Part shown: positions 49,491-61,324 of the stretch, piece by piece
How the letters are laid out: each line of letters starts with the position of its first letter
Position numbering within the stretch: the stretch's first letter is position 1
Notes under the pieces: generated by a model
What the model was told of the DNA's origin: nothing
Database searches by the model: none
Seen by the model: only the letters and a program-made list of their open reading frames with translations
Origin: Lepiota brunneoincarnata
Taxonomy: Eukaryota; Basidiomycota; Agaricomycetes; Agaricales; Agaricaceae
Assembly (NCBI GenBank): GCA_023014365.1
Contig: JAEBUN010000005.1
Coordinates: 2,046,001-2,110,000 of the forward strand
Length of the DNA stretch: 64,000 bases
Reading direction: 5' to 3'
Translations under genes and position numbers: made by a program

Positions 49491-51999
49491 TTACAACTCC
49501 ATTTCTAACCCTGACCCAAGCTGTATTCCTTGCAGTCGCGTCGCCACAATTTCCATTGTTGGACGTGACGGAATCTGACTAGACCAGCATTGCTGCATCA
49601 GAGCCCAAAGCTCATCTGTAAGCCATCGTTTAACGCCGGGTTCACTTGGACGTTGGGGCTGGACATGATCTATCACGGCACGGATCACAGCAGCATCCCT
49701 CTTGCGCTCCGGGAAAGGGTGCTGCCCGGTCAGCAGCTCTAAGATTGCCATGCCAAACGAATATGTATCCGCTTGTTTCGTTGGTGTATCTCCATCGATG
49801 ACCTCGGGGGCCAGCCAGCGCGCACTCCCCGACTCCGTGAGCGTCGCTGAGGCAAGCATCTCCGTCACATCCTCGATCACTTTCGCCATCCCGAAATCAC
49901 TAATGCACGCCTCGCCCTGCAGGGTATAGATGTACAGGATGTCCCGAATAACCTAAAAGCAATAGACTCACGGATGCAGAGACAAGAATGTTGGTCTGAG
50001 CTTAGATGTATGAGCGTCGAGGGCCGAAAAAATAGGTCGCTTTACTTACGCATTTTACTGGAGATTTCAGCTAGTTAAAAAGGGTATCCTCAAGAAAAGA
50101 CAAATCTCTTACTATTTCCGTGAATGATGTTTTCAGAGTGGAGATACCTTAAACCCTCGGCCGCTCCCCGTATCTTGGGAGTGAAATGAGTGAGCAAGTG
50201 TAGAACACTGCAAAACCACTACCCACCAAATGTAATTTGTCGGCTTCAGGATGTTGTTTGACATAACTGGAAGCTGCGTGTCGGCGGCTTTCTGACCAGA
50301 GAGTCCACACCTTACTTACTCAAGTACATTGCCATTTTCAAGCCACGGCGACACCTAACAGGTGGTTAGCACGCAGTTTTTGCCAATCGAGATCCTTGTA
50401 CGAACCATGTGCATATGCTTCCCTTGGTCAGTTACGATCCCATAAAAAGTAAGGATGTGCTTGTTCCTGAGCTTCGACCACACTTGGATTTCGCGGACAA
50501 AGCGCTAGTTGCAATACTTCGAGTATAGTAAACCATCCTAGTGTAGGACGACTGACCTTTTGAGCACCTTTGTCACCGGCTCTCACATTCCTCAGTCCCT
50601 TGAGGGCAACCTATATGCTCTCCGTGATCAGCAAGGACCTTTTGGCTAACTGGAAATGTACCTTTTCTTCATCCAACCAACGACCTAGCCATATGTCACT
50701 ATATGTTCCTCCAGCTATCGGAATGTCGTCAAGCTTTCTGACTTCGCCATTTAAAATCTTGACAGTAGGGGGTACAGCTGCCATGCGATGCAAGCTGATC
50801 AAACCCCGTTGAACCTCCAAATATTGTTGACTGGAAATTTTGCTTGGGGCGGTCGGACTAGAAGTCATCGAAGTGGGCGAGGCAGATCGCACTTCAGTAA
50901 CCATCATCTCTCCGGAAGAAGACCGGAATTGGCGCATCTCTCTCAGTCTCTGGAGCGACCCGTCATCAGAACACGGCTAGATAAAGACGGGAGGGGTACC
51001 TCTTGGCCTTCCTGCATTATCTCTTCAGCGATCGGCTCTCCAGCTTGATGCAGTGCAACAACTCTTCTCAACTCTTCTTGATTGGCTAGGAGTTGGAGAA
51101 GTAGATCCCTGGTTTCGGCGCGACCCTCCATCTCCGTTTCCCGCGCACTTATCTGCCCACGTTGGAGCATTATTGTTGACCTAGATTAGGGTCTGAGTAT
51201 GCTGAACCAGGGTGCCGTGTAAACATACTTCAGCTTTGACGTGGTTAGATAAAAGCTCAGTGGGTATGACGACAACCTACTTGAAAAGCTTGAATAGCGT
51301 TGTCCAAATCTTGGTGGCATTGATCAATTCCCTGCTCAATTTCTGTCCTGCGCACTTTGGGGTAGGGGCTATCAAGATTGGGAGCGAATCGGGAGATCAA
51401 TTTCTTACACCACCGGGTCAAAATGCTATAGCTCGACCATCTTCGGGTACGCTTCAGCGTCTTCTCTAGCACTCTGTGGTACGATTTACTCAAACCGTCA
51501 GCTCGAATTGAAGTCCCATCGACGAGACTTACCCGATAACTTCGTCCATACGCTCTTGTAGCACGGTTCCTTCTAAGCCTTGTGACTCATCATTTAACGA
51601 GTTGACCAGTACCGTACTCTTTTCACCGAGGGATTTAGCACGCCTCTGGAGAGATGAAGGTGGTGTCACAGTTGAGCGTGAAGACGAAGGTCGGGATCTG
51701 CCAACCTTGTACTTGGCAACGTCCTCGCAGGATCTTACTATCTCTGAGGCAAGCCCCGCCGCAACTGGAACGCCAGCTGCCTGGCCAGCGATTTCCAGGA
51801 TGCCTACGGCCGCACTGATGGTTTGCAGCATCCTGGGGGTTGAGAGTCTGAACCTGTGCTGCTCGTGGGGGGGGTAAGCTATTATAGCTTCAAGCTGTAT
51901 ATGTCCGGCACGATAGGCGCTTAGGGCGCTTGACATGTCCATTCGCACACGTGGGGGTGGCAAAGGGAATAAGACTCGTGGCAACGAAGGAGATGACAT
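49491..51999 (-). CDS. HeLo/MLKL-like N-terminal bundle fused to a TKL kinase-fold domain lacking the catalytic Asp
   Basis: The N-terminus has a small-residue hydrophobic helix, TISAAVGILEIAGQAAGVPV, then AAGLASEIVRSCEDVAKYK. Helices EKSTVLVNSLND, LEKTLKRTRRWSS and IDQCHQDLDNAIQAFQ follow. This arrangement resembles the MLKL/HeLo four-helix and brace region found in fungal cell-death proteins. A kinase-fold domain follows (about 50.8-49.5 kb): glycine loop AGGTYSDIWLG, VALK lysine, LRYLHSENIIHGN and IKCTNILVS. It ends with SDFGMAK, ARWLAPEV and DTYSFGMAILELLTG. The catalytic loop is HGN, not HRD or HGD, so the catalytic Asp is Asn while VALK, DFG and APE remain. Two microexons (51229-51233 and 50050-50057) are required. 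The start is uncertain (51999, 51942 or 51831). Membrane-acting necrosis function is inferred, not shown. Confidence 0.7.
50050..50057 (-). other. 8-base microexon in the HeLo/MLKL-like gene
   Basis: The coding strand reads ctccag, then TAAAATGC, then gtaagt. Joined with the exons on each side it gives HGN-I-K-C-T-N-I-L-V-S, the expected continuation of the kinase catalytic loop. Skipping it or using the other nearby AG breaks the motif, so I regard it as a real coding microexon. Confidence 0.65.
51229..51233 (-). other. 5-base microexon in the HeLo/MLKL-like gene
   Basis: The coding strand reads tcaaag, then CTGAA, then gtatgt, ending in ctag before the next exon. Including these five bases joins AIQAFQ to LKSTIMLQRGQISARE in one frame, as expected for the brace region after the helical bundle. 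Without them the frame is lost. Confidence 0.6.
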
Positions 52000-52421
52000 T
52001 GATGCATCGATAGGTATATGGATGAGAAGACAACACGGCCTCGCTGTATCGACCAGACCTTCGAGCTTCAGCTTCAGGCTTCGCTTGGGGTCCGCTACTG
52101 CCTGTGCTCCGAGCACGTGAGTGACGGCCTGAGCGGGGTGAACGTTGACGTTGAACTGTTTGAACTCTGTACGTTTCAGCTATGTCAGCAAGAACCAGGA
52201 GCAGTGCCAGGATACAAGCCCTTCAGAACACGACAGAACGGCCCCCTGGACAATGCCGGTGTTGAGTTTCAACACGGGGACGACACCATAGTGCAGTCGC
52301 ACTTTAACTTGGAGGAGAAGGAGCACGAGATTTGGGACGAGGTCCGGGATGAGCATTACGAAGGTCGAGTTGCCTAGCTGTCTTATCGCTGTTCCTTTCA
52401 ACTGATTCGGGTCGTGATTAG

Positions 52422-53648
52422 TTATCGAACAATTACCCTTGACTATTCATCGACAGCTCGCTCTCCTGCGCCAGCTAGATGGCCAATCCTATGGTATCTG
52501 CCTGACTGCTCCAAGGCACTTCAGAATCACTGACAGCAGTTTTTCTTCTAGAATATTCAAACAAATTACTCCCGGCCGTTCGTCGGTATGTGAACCTACG
52601 CAAAGGCTTGACTAAAAATACAGCACGGCCAACGTTGTCAGATGATACTATGTCGAACCTTCTCCCTCCAGAAGGTTCATCGAATGAGAGTAAATTATTA
52701 CAGTACGATCTATCGTTCTTGCGCTCAAAGTACATACAGAAGTCACATCAGCAGAACCAACTTCGACTCGTGCTTTGTCCGTTTCCTCCGCAACTGGAAC
52801 TCAGGGAAAGACAAAATTACCCACAACCTCGCGTGAAATGCTGTCACATATTGCTTGGTTGAGCGAGGAGTATCTACGAACATCACACGAGAAAGTCAAC
52901 CTTGCTCAAACCACGCATGATTCGGTACGCCTGCCGCCCTATCCAGCTCGCTCACGCCTGTGAGGGATATGTTATCTTTGGTTACCAGGTAGATCGACAC
53001 ATTCGTTTGCTGGACCAATTCATTAGGGAACAAGAGGCTTCGCTGGGTCCAGATCCAAATGCACCGGTTATGCTAAGCATGTCCGAACTGGTCGTCCCGA
53101 AATGGAGCCGCTCAACACGGATGAGCATGAGCCCGATGCTCGATGACGAAGAGGAAGAGGTGGTTGCTCCAAACCCACCAAACATAGCAAATTCTGAAGT
53201 ATTCTTACTATCGAACAAGCGGCGACCTTCAGGCAGTCGTCGGCGAAAGGAGAAGGAAAGGGAAAAGGAAGACCACGATGCACTGGCTGCTTTAAGGATC
53301 ACGCTACCTGCCCAACCCCAAGAGCTGTACGCCTCTGAGCTCCCTGCGGACCCCAATGAACCAACATGGTGTTACTGCAACCGCGTATCATTTGGAGGAG
53401 TGAGTGATTTTGTACAGCCCATCATTGGTAGTTAATATACATATCTACACCAGATGATTGGCTGTGATGATTTAGAATGTAAATACGAATGGGTGAGTGC
53501 TTTTCGCCAACTCCTATACAAACACATTTTGATCCGTGTGCACCAGTTTCATCTAGAGTGTGCAGGGCTCAAGGAGGTGCCCGAAGACGATGAATGGTAT
53601 TGCCGAGAATGCACACTGCGAAGGGAAGTTAAGAATCGATGGAAGTAA
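52422..53648 (+). CDS. ING-family PHD finger protein (histone acetyltransferase/deacetylase subunit), 5' end incomplete
   Basis: ING proteins read H3K4 methylation with a C-terminal PHD finger and belong to NuA4-, NuA3- or Rpd3-type complexes. The first exon I can support starts at 52422 after an AG and reads IEQLPLTIHRQLALLRQLDG. An intron then leads to SLTAVFLLEYSNKLLPAVRR, the ING N-terminal helical domain. A later exon gives QVDRHIRLLDQFIREQEASL, followed by a basic, charged linker. The PHD finger is complete: WCYCNRVSFGG, then across an intron MIGCDDLECKYEW, and after another FHLECAGLKEVPEDDEWYCR with EC. The start codon lies in an upstream exon I could not find. The stop is TAA at 53646-53648, only 14 bases from the stop of NUF2. 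Confidence 0.8.
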
Positions 53649-53662
53649 TTCCTGGTAGATGT

Positions 53663-55411
53663 TCAACCCGATGTGACTCGCATGTTGAGTTTGTTAGCCA
53701 GGGTTTCCATGTAAACATCTTGACACAAATCGAGTGATTATTTGTCTGGATGAAGAGGCACAGCGTACCTGTTTCATGCCGCAGTCTCCAGTATTCGGCC
53801 ACCAATTCGTTCACCTCCGCCTCACTCTTTCTGAGATGGTCTGTCATCTATCAAAAAGGAGTTAGGCATGTGACTAGCAGCAGGTCTGAAATTGACCTTC
53901 GATTCGATGTTGTTTGCCTCAGCGCGTAGCTCTTCGACCTGTTTGTCATTGTCGCGCCTTTCCAAAACCATTTGATTGTATTCCCGCTGCAACCGCTCTA
54001 TCGTCTTCTGGCTTCCTTGCTTCTTATCCTCCGCATGTCTATGAGCTCTTTCCAATTTCTCGTGCGCGTTTGTGAGCTGTTTTTCGACTCGCTATTGCAA
54101 CAAATGTCAGACATACTGAATTCAGCGTCCAGATATCAAGCTTCATACCTCACGTTTCAGATACAGCTCGTTTTTCTCAATAGTTTTACCTTCAAGTTGG
54201 TCTCTGACATCACCCAGTTCCTTCGAGGTAGCTTGCAGAGACCGCACTTCCTTCTCAATTGTTTGCAATTGCTCGACACAGCTTCGGACATCCTGAGCAG
54301 CGGATAAGCGGCCATGAGCATTTGATGCATTTATGAGATACCTTTTCAATAGCAAGGAGTGTGTTAATTTTGGCTTGCAGCTCCCTTGCCTTGACTTCAT
54401 GTGTGGCAATCATTCTCTTGTCCTCTACTGCGCTTATGCCCATCTGGGAAATTTTTCTCTTAATGCGCTCGGGTGACTGAACGATTCGCGCTTGTGTCCG
54501 TTGTACTATTTCGTTGGCGTTCGCTATTTCTTCGATCATGTTTTCCTAGATCATAAGCCCTATTAATAGATGTAACTGTTGGGCGGAATGGACGCACTCT
54601 CTGACGGACAAGCGTGTCCTTTTCAGCCTTCAACTTCTCAAGCTCGCTGACGGCTATAGCTTGAGAATTCTTGATCTCAAACATCTTTGTCCGTAAGACA
54701 TCATTTTCCTGACCAAGGCGTGCACACTGTGGTTCATCCTCAGCTAACTTGGCCCTGCAAACATGATTTAGCGTTCAGGAGAGCCACACGGTCAAAAATA
54801 CTTTACTTAAGGTTGTGAATTTCTCGTTCAACTTCCTCTAGTTGCTCAACAACCTGATCACGTTCAACTAAAATCTCTTCTGCGTGCTCACGGATATTCT
54901 TGACAAACTGATCGCAATGTTGTTCTGTGAACTTGATGAAGTTGATTAGAGCAGACAGTAAAATCAGAGTGCGTTGTCGTTCAGGCATGAACAAGTCTTT
55001 GGCATTAAAATCCTCAACTTGAGCAGCTTTAGCAAAGCGAGTCCTACGCTGGTATTAGTTATCTATCATACTCATGAGCGCGCACTCACAAGTGATATAG
55101 AATGAGGTTGTTCGTGAATGCAGAAGAGTGTAAATCCTGACAGTGACGATTGAGAAAGTCGAAACCAGCGATACAAAGAGGTAAGCGCAAACCTCGTTTT
55201 CAAGTCCGAGCGAAGCAGTGGAGGTATATACAGGACCCTGAAGTGCGTCGTAGGTGAGCCCCGTTACTTGTTGCAGACAGGCACAGTAGACGCCCTCGAC
55301 AAAATCAGCAGTGGGGTGAACGAGCTGGTCATGGCTAACCGATAGGCCCCATCCACCAAGGGCTGTGATGATGTCCGGAATGTTCATGTGCGGAAATATT
55401 GCCTTGGGCAT
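53663..55411 (-). CDS. NUF2: Kinetochore protein NUF2
   Basis: NUF2 is part of the Ndc80 complex that attaches kinetochores to microtubules. The start at 55411 gives MPKAIFPHMNIPDIITALGG, then WGLSVSHDQLVHPTADFVEG, the calponin-homology head of NUF2. Next comes FMPERQRTLILLSALINFIK, another diagnostic block. The rest is coiled coil over many short exons, including EEILVERDQVVEQLEEVERE, NSQAIAVSELEKLKAEKDTL and CVEQLQTIEKEVRSLQATSK. The last exons give SEAEVNELVAEYWRLRHET, then DVYMETLANKLNMRVTSG, stop at 53663-53665. It is divergent from the RecQ gene with 120 bases between starts and convergent with the ING gene. Confidence 0.9.
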
Positions 55412-55531
55412 TGCGGTGGGTCAAGGTGAGATTTCTCGCTTTCGAGCCAAATTGAACTCATTAACGGCGCGGTCACGTGGTGGATAGGCGCGTCGGGCAA
55501 GGGGCGCGTTTGTTTAGTGAGGACATCCGCC

Positions 55532-58500
55532 ATGTCCATCCCAAAGAACAACCTTGCCGAGCTACTCAAGCGCAAGGCTAGCAATGCTCTCAGCTCATCC
55601 TCACCTTACTTTTCATCTCCTCGCCCGGCCCCTGACAACAAGGTAGCTTCGACTCTCGCCCCTCCCACACGTTACTGATTGTCTTCAGAAGCCAAAATTC
55701 AAGCCGGCAATTTCTATCACTCCTACTAATACTGACTGTGAGTTGTTTTGGGACTTGAACACCGTGAATCAACTCAAGCATGGGAATGGCTTGTCAGTCA
55801 AGGCTACGAACAGCCTCCCAACCTTTTCGACCCGAGGCTTCAGGCCAACAGGGCAAGGACAACCTGCATCGACTCCACAGCCTTCAAACGGCTTAGAGCC
55901 CATCTATGTTTCGGATGTATCTGACCCCGCTACTCCAAACCCCCTCAAGCGGACGTCTTCTGATCCGGACGTGATATCTAATCCCTCCCCTCAAGCAACC
56001 AAACGGCCGAGGAAAAGGAAACAAGGCGTAGACAAGGAGAATACTTCGCCCGGTGGCTCGAAACATGTCCCAAAAGATCACCATTTGCCTTCCTTATCCC
56101 GTGCCGTTGGCAAAAGTGATACCTCGTCTATCACCAGTCCCATTGGAGAGGGTATATTTCCAAGCGTCCAATGGATGAATAGCCATTCAGATTTATTGGA
56201 GGTAAGCACATCCCAGATATCTGCAATTTTTTGTTTCCGACACTTTTCCTCTCAAGTTATCCCTGGAGAACTTAGAATGTTTTCGGAGTAAACATCATGA
56301 ACTACTAAAATATATCATGGATCTTCTCCTGGATGGTATAGATTCACGAGAAGGGGTTGACACGAAACTGCTCCAGAAGTTCAGGTCAGGACTCTTTTAT
56401 TTCGAGTTTGGGATGTGCTCACAGAAAGTACAGGAAGGATCTCAATGAGCGACTAGAAGCCATTAAGTGGGTGGAGGCTCGGAAGCAGGGAAGGCAAGAC
56501 CGCGCGAGGCCACCATCTTTATTGTCCAGTATATCGAACATTCCGAACCAACCGTCAGAAACTGGTCGAACGAAGCCGTCCATACCACTTCTACCGACCA
56601 TCACACAGGATGTCGCATCACTGGGCCCTGGTTCCAGGGAAGCCCAACCAATGGTTATTGACGTCGATTTGAATCCCAATACTAGCGCACCGAATCGTAC
56701 TCAGATGGCTGAAAGCGATGACGAGTATTGGGATAGTGTCGAAGAGATACCCGAAGTAGTGGTCGACACAGTAGGTAGAGGTCCTGCCGGCCATTCGATC
56801 CAGCTTTTGGATCTCCAGAGTCCCTATCACGACGAGGTTTGGCATAAACTGAAGGATGTTTTCGGCTTGACTCGTTTCCGAGCAAACCAGCTCGAGGCTA
56901 TCACTGCCACTATGGACGGGAGGGATGTCTTTGTTCTGATGCCCACGGGCGGAGGAAAGAGTTTGTGTTACCAACTTCCCGCGGTTTGTACCACTGGGAA
57001 AACAAGTGGTGTGACAATTGTCGTCTCCCCTTTGACCGCGTTGATGGAGGACCAGGTTAGCGCATTGGCTAGGAGAGGAATTAACGCCTTCTTCTGGAAC
57101 GCCGAGTCTCTGCAACACGAAGTTCATTCGAAGCTATGGAGTGGTGATGAAAGGCCTTCCTTATTGTATATCACACCAGAGAAACTCAGAGCTAGTTCTG
57201 CATGCCGAAATCTCCTCAGTGGACTGTACCGTCAGAAGCAACTTGCTCGTTTTGCTATCGACGAAGCGCATTGCATTTCAACTTGGGGCCAGGACTTCCG
57301 AAGCGCGGTGAGTCTCCCTTCTCTCGTTCCCGAATCACGCTCTCAAAGTCTGTGATCAGTACCAAGGGTTAGGCCAGCTCCGAGAGGAATACCCTGATGT
57401 TCCTATCATCGCCTTGACAGCAACAGCGAACCAACGTACCTGCGAAGATATCGTTAACCAACTACGGTTCCGTAACCATGCTTCATTTACACAATCCTTT
57501 AATCGACCAAATCTGAAGTACACCATCAAGAGTAAAAAGAATGTGTTGAATGATATTGTGGACTTCATCAAGAAAGAGCATCTGAACCATTCTGGTGTCA
57601 TTTATTGTTTATCGCGGAAGGCTTGCGAACAACTTGCAGAGCAGCTTCAACGGAATGGAATAGCAGCCGAATTCTTTCATGCTGGGCTCAGTAAAGAGGA
57701 CAAGAACCGTCTTTTGAAACATTGGAAGGCTGACGAGTTCCGGATCATTGTTGCAACGGTAAGAACCCAAAGTACTATCCTTGCTGGTGCAGCTGACGGG
57801 TGCTCAAGATAGCCTTTGGAATGGGAATTGACAAAGCCGATGGTAAAACGTCCTTCCACTGCCCCATTTATCCATTTGACCTTGCGTAGTACGCTTTGTT
57901 ATCCACCATCATATACCAAATTCCTTGTCCAAGTCAGTAGTCCCACTCAATATTTGGATTTCCGCAACGCTGATTATCCTGTAGTTATTACCAAGAGACG
58001 GGCAGGGCAGGTCGAGATGGCAAGCCTGCCGATTGTGTCTTATGTGCGTGACTTCGATGCGACACTCAGGACCGTTGATGGCACGATTTGCAACTGTGCA
58101 GATTACCGCTTTCAAGATTTCAAATCAATTTGCTGGATGATTGAAAGCGATAGAGATCGCGAGGAACCGCTCACCCCAGAGGCTATCCAGAGACAAAAGG
58201 ATGCCGCTCGCGAGGTAGTCAAATACTGCGCCAACATATCCGAATGTCGACGAGTCCAAGTCCTTCGCTATTTCGGACAAGATTTCGACAAACGTGATTG
58301 CCGACGTGGTTGTGACAATTGCTTGAACGAGCAAGGACTAGTCACGGAGGACGTGACAGCGATCGCTCACAACGCGATCGGTATTGTGCAAGCAATCTCG
58401 GATGTGGGTGACAAAGTAACTCTACCACAGCTTGCGGGCATTCTACGAGGCTCGAACTCAGCCGAGAATCGGAAACGTGGGTCGGATCAAATTGAAGGGT

Positions 58501-59375
58501 TTGGGACTGCAAAAAATGTGCCAAAAGAGCTCGTGGAACTGGCGCTCGATCATCTTTTGGTGCTAGATGTCCTCGGTGTTACAATGCAAAAGCAAAAAAC
58601 AGGGTTCTTCGTCGAATACGTGGAGGCATGCATATCATTCAAAATTCTGTAGAAAACTTGCTGATTGTGTCCTTAGGTGGGCTCTGCCGTACCTAGCTTC
58701 AAGGCAAAACAAGGGCCTATGCGCATTGAATGGAGACCGCCACCAACAAAAAGAAGTACGAAATCAACAAAGCAAATTTGTGACCGCCAACCGAAGGGGA
58801 AACAACGTGCAACCGACCTAAATAACGATCCAATTGAGTCTTTCCCAGATGACGATTTTTCGTTCGAGCAAGAGAGACCCACTAACGTCGCTGCGCAACC
58901 TCATCCGACCCCAACCAGTACGGAATGTTCCCTGGATTCCATTCAGGAACTCTACCAGAAGTTGGATAAGTTTCGCCATCAGGTAACGCTGCCTTTGCTA
59001 TCGTTAACCACTCAAACTAACTGGACAAAGATTGTGGTTAGGGATAGTCTCGCTAGCAAGGAGGCTGTTGTGAGCGAGACATTTCTTCAATCACTGTGCT
59101 ACTCTTGTCCACGAGGTAAACATGTGTTGCATTTTGACGACCTGGATGCTCACAAAAGGCATCAAGACTACGTAGAGTTTCGTAGGATCATAGATGAAGG
59201 AGGAGACGAACTTCCACAAGGTCTAGAAAAATATCAAGATGAGCTCCTGCAGGTGTGCATACAGCATCGACTAGGGTGCGCGACCACTCTCTCGTTCCTA
59301 TAATCAACTGACAATGTTTAGAACGACCAGAAGATTACCGCCCTTGAGCAACAGTCAAATGCACTCCCGTTTTGA
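55532..59375 (+). CDS. SGS1: RecQ-family DNA helicase, Sgs1/BLM type
   Basis: This 3'-5' helicase resolves recombination intermediates with topoisomerase III. The start at 55532 gives MSIPKNNLAELLKRKASNAL; a disordered N-terminus with an acidic patch (AESDDEYWDSVEEIPE) follows. The helicase core is complete: motif I LMPTGGGKSLCYQLP, motif Ia VVSPLTALMEDQV, DEAH as AIDEAHCISTWGQDFR, and motif III IALTATA. Further on are RPNLKYTIKSKK, GMGIDKADVRFVIH and, spliced, NYYQETGRAGRDGKPADCVL. The zinc-binding RecQ-C-terminal domain reads CRRVQVLRYFGQDF and CRRGCDNCLN. A winged-helix part follows. An HRDC-like end follows (VRDSLASKEAVVSETFLQSL). It ends NDQKITALEQQSNALPF at TGA 59373-59375. No frame breaks are needed, unlike two other genes here. 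Confidence 0.9.
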
Positions 59376-59820
59376 GTATCATGATACACATGAATTAGCA
59401 AGATAATGCCTCGACTCTACGATGGAACCAGGTCTGGTACTTATATCAAGGGGAAAGATGGAGTCGTACTATGTGTAATGTGCAATAAATATCCATTTCG
59501 TGGCATTTTGGGCCCGAATGTCGCTACGGTTCCCACCATTGAGCCAGACTATTTGCAAACATCGACATTTCAAAGCAGTTGAGTGCTGAGTAAAGAGGGC
59601 AGGGCCAGCCCTCCTACCAAGGATCAAGTGAGCCTTTTTTAATGAGATACACTTGGAAGTGGGATGCAACTACTACTGGCATCTTGAAATAGATCATTGC
59701 AAGGACGAGTGTGGCCGTAATTTGATGGACACATTGAAACCACAATTCAAGGGTCCAAGTAATCATCCTTGGCCCCTGAGACAAGCATTGTCATGCTGAC
59801 AGTGCTGGTGCTGGCCTGTA
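59376..59820. other. Intergenic between the RecQ gene and the transposon block
   Basis: I see no gene here. CpG dinucleotides are still frequent in this stretch and vanish abruptly at the transposon border. The final TA (59819-59820) is the presumed target site of the outer transposon. Confidence 0.5.
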
Positions 59821-60914
59821 CAGTAGGGTAGCAAAAGTTTTGCAAAAACAACAAAGATGAATGATGCATTAATCATTAAAAATATTCACTACACTACCAC
59901 AACTGCATCTAAAATTATGTTAATATTTTGTATGGTGGCCCTTGGCCTCATAGACTGCCTGAGCACAATTGGGCATGCTCTTGACCAGGTAATTAATATA
60001 ATTTAAATCAGTCATTGTCCAATCCTCCTGAATTGCCTCCCAAAGTTTGTCAAGGTTTTTGGGGATTTCTGGTCAGTTGTTTATTCTGACTCTGATGTAT
60101 TTCCATACATATTCAATGGATCAACATCTGGTGACTGAACTGGATGTCAAAGTTGATTGGGGAGATGGGAATTGCAGAATTGTTGGGTGACCTTTGCATG
60201 GTAAATTAGAGCTCCATCTTCCATCACTGCTACCTACCCCCTCTCCTCTAATAAATTCCCATAAAAATCCTACAATGGTCCACTAAGGACTAGGCTAACA
60301 TAATTTGTATCAGTCCTTGTATCCTTGGGTATATAAACCAGTGGAATGAGTTTTCTGTGTACCATATACCCCCATGTTATAAGACTCTGTCTTCCAGACT
60401 TGAAAGTAGGGGTCAAACACCTTTCTTTGTACCTCTCACCAGGTCTCCTCCATACCCAAACCATCTTTGAACCCAATCCAATCTCCACAGAAGCCTCATC
60501 TGTCTGGATTACATGTCTCCAGTCCTCTTCTATCCACCTCCAATGTTCTCTTGCTCATACCATCCTGGCTTTGATATGGGAGGGCTTAAGAAATAATTTC
60601 TTTGCAGCAGTGTATCTACTAAGACCCAATTGATACCTAATATACACCAGATAGTGTGGGGATAAGCAGGGGAGTCAAAGGAAGTGTTTCTTGAGTGGGT
60701 GATCTTGTAGGGAGTTTGGGGTCTATTTTTCTCCAGCACAATTTTGATGTGTTACATTGCCTTGTTATTCAATAAGGAGGGTCTCCCAGACCTGGGAGCA
60801 TCCTCATAATGATCCTGCTCCTTATGCCTATGGATAACCCACTAAATGGTGGAAATGTTGACTCTGAAGAAATTAGTAATTTCACAAGCAGGAATACACC
60901 CCTGATGCTTTGTA
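59821..60914 (-). mobile_element. Tc1/mariner-type element copy A, left part (3' end of transposase)
   Basis: The element begins cagtagggtagcaaaagttt directly after a TA and matches copy B (62509-63748) over its whole length with many substitutions. The transposase is on the minus strand and decayed. Readable pieces include VWVWRRPGERYKERCLTPTF and, near the end, the usual region before a TAA at about 59920. The copy is interrupted at 60913-60914 (TA) by two other elements and resumes at 63751. No CpG occurs anywhere in this part. Confidence 0.82.
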
Positions 60915-61129
60915 CAGTGGGTCAAAAAACTGTCCCAATACTTTCACCATTTGGAAAGATCAGCTAATAGTGGACCAAGGTGATTATGTAAATATTTGGG
61001 AAAATAGCCAATGATAATATAGCATATTGGGATCCTGAATCCATTTAAACCATGTGATTCATCTGAGAAGTAATGGATCAATTAATCATTTAAAATATTA
61101 ACTCATTGGGACAGTTTTTTGACCCTCTG
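60915..61129. repeat. Left long terminal inverted repeat of the nested element
   Basis: These 215 bases match 62291-62506 in inverse orientation with about ten scattered differences. The repeat itself opens with cagtgggtcaaaaaactgtc and closes with gacagttttttgaccctctg, so each arm has its own inverted ends, like a miniature element. Confidence 0.85.
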
Positions 61130-61324
61130 TCATTTTCCTAAAATCTGGTGTTGGACAAGCCAAATCAATACCAAATCAAGTGTGAGGATAACAAAATTGT
61201 TATGTGACCTCTTCTATATCACATGATCATATTGAAATCACTTCAACCATCTTTTTGTCTTACCATTACATCATAAAAACTATATCTTTTACCCAGTGCT
61301 CTCAAGTCATTTTTCTTCTTCAGA

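Noticed and set aside
52018..52377. Plus-strand open frame of 119 codons upstream of the ING gene
   Set aside because: It overlaps the 5' region of the HeLo/MLKL-like gene in antisense, has no recognisable motif, and does not splice in frame to the ING exons.
59819..60914. Copies A and B as a simple tandem duplication
   Set aside because: Copy A resumes after copy B at exactly the point where it was broken, with TA at each junction, which shows insertion rather than tandem duplication.
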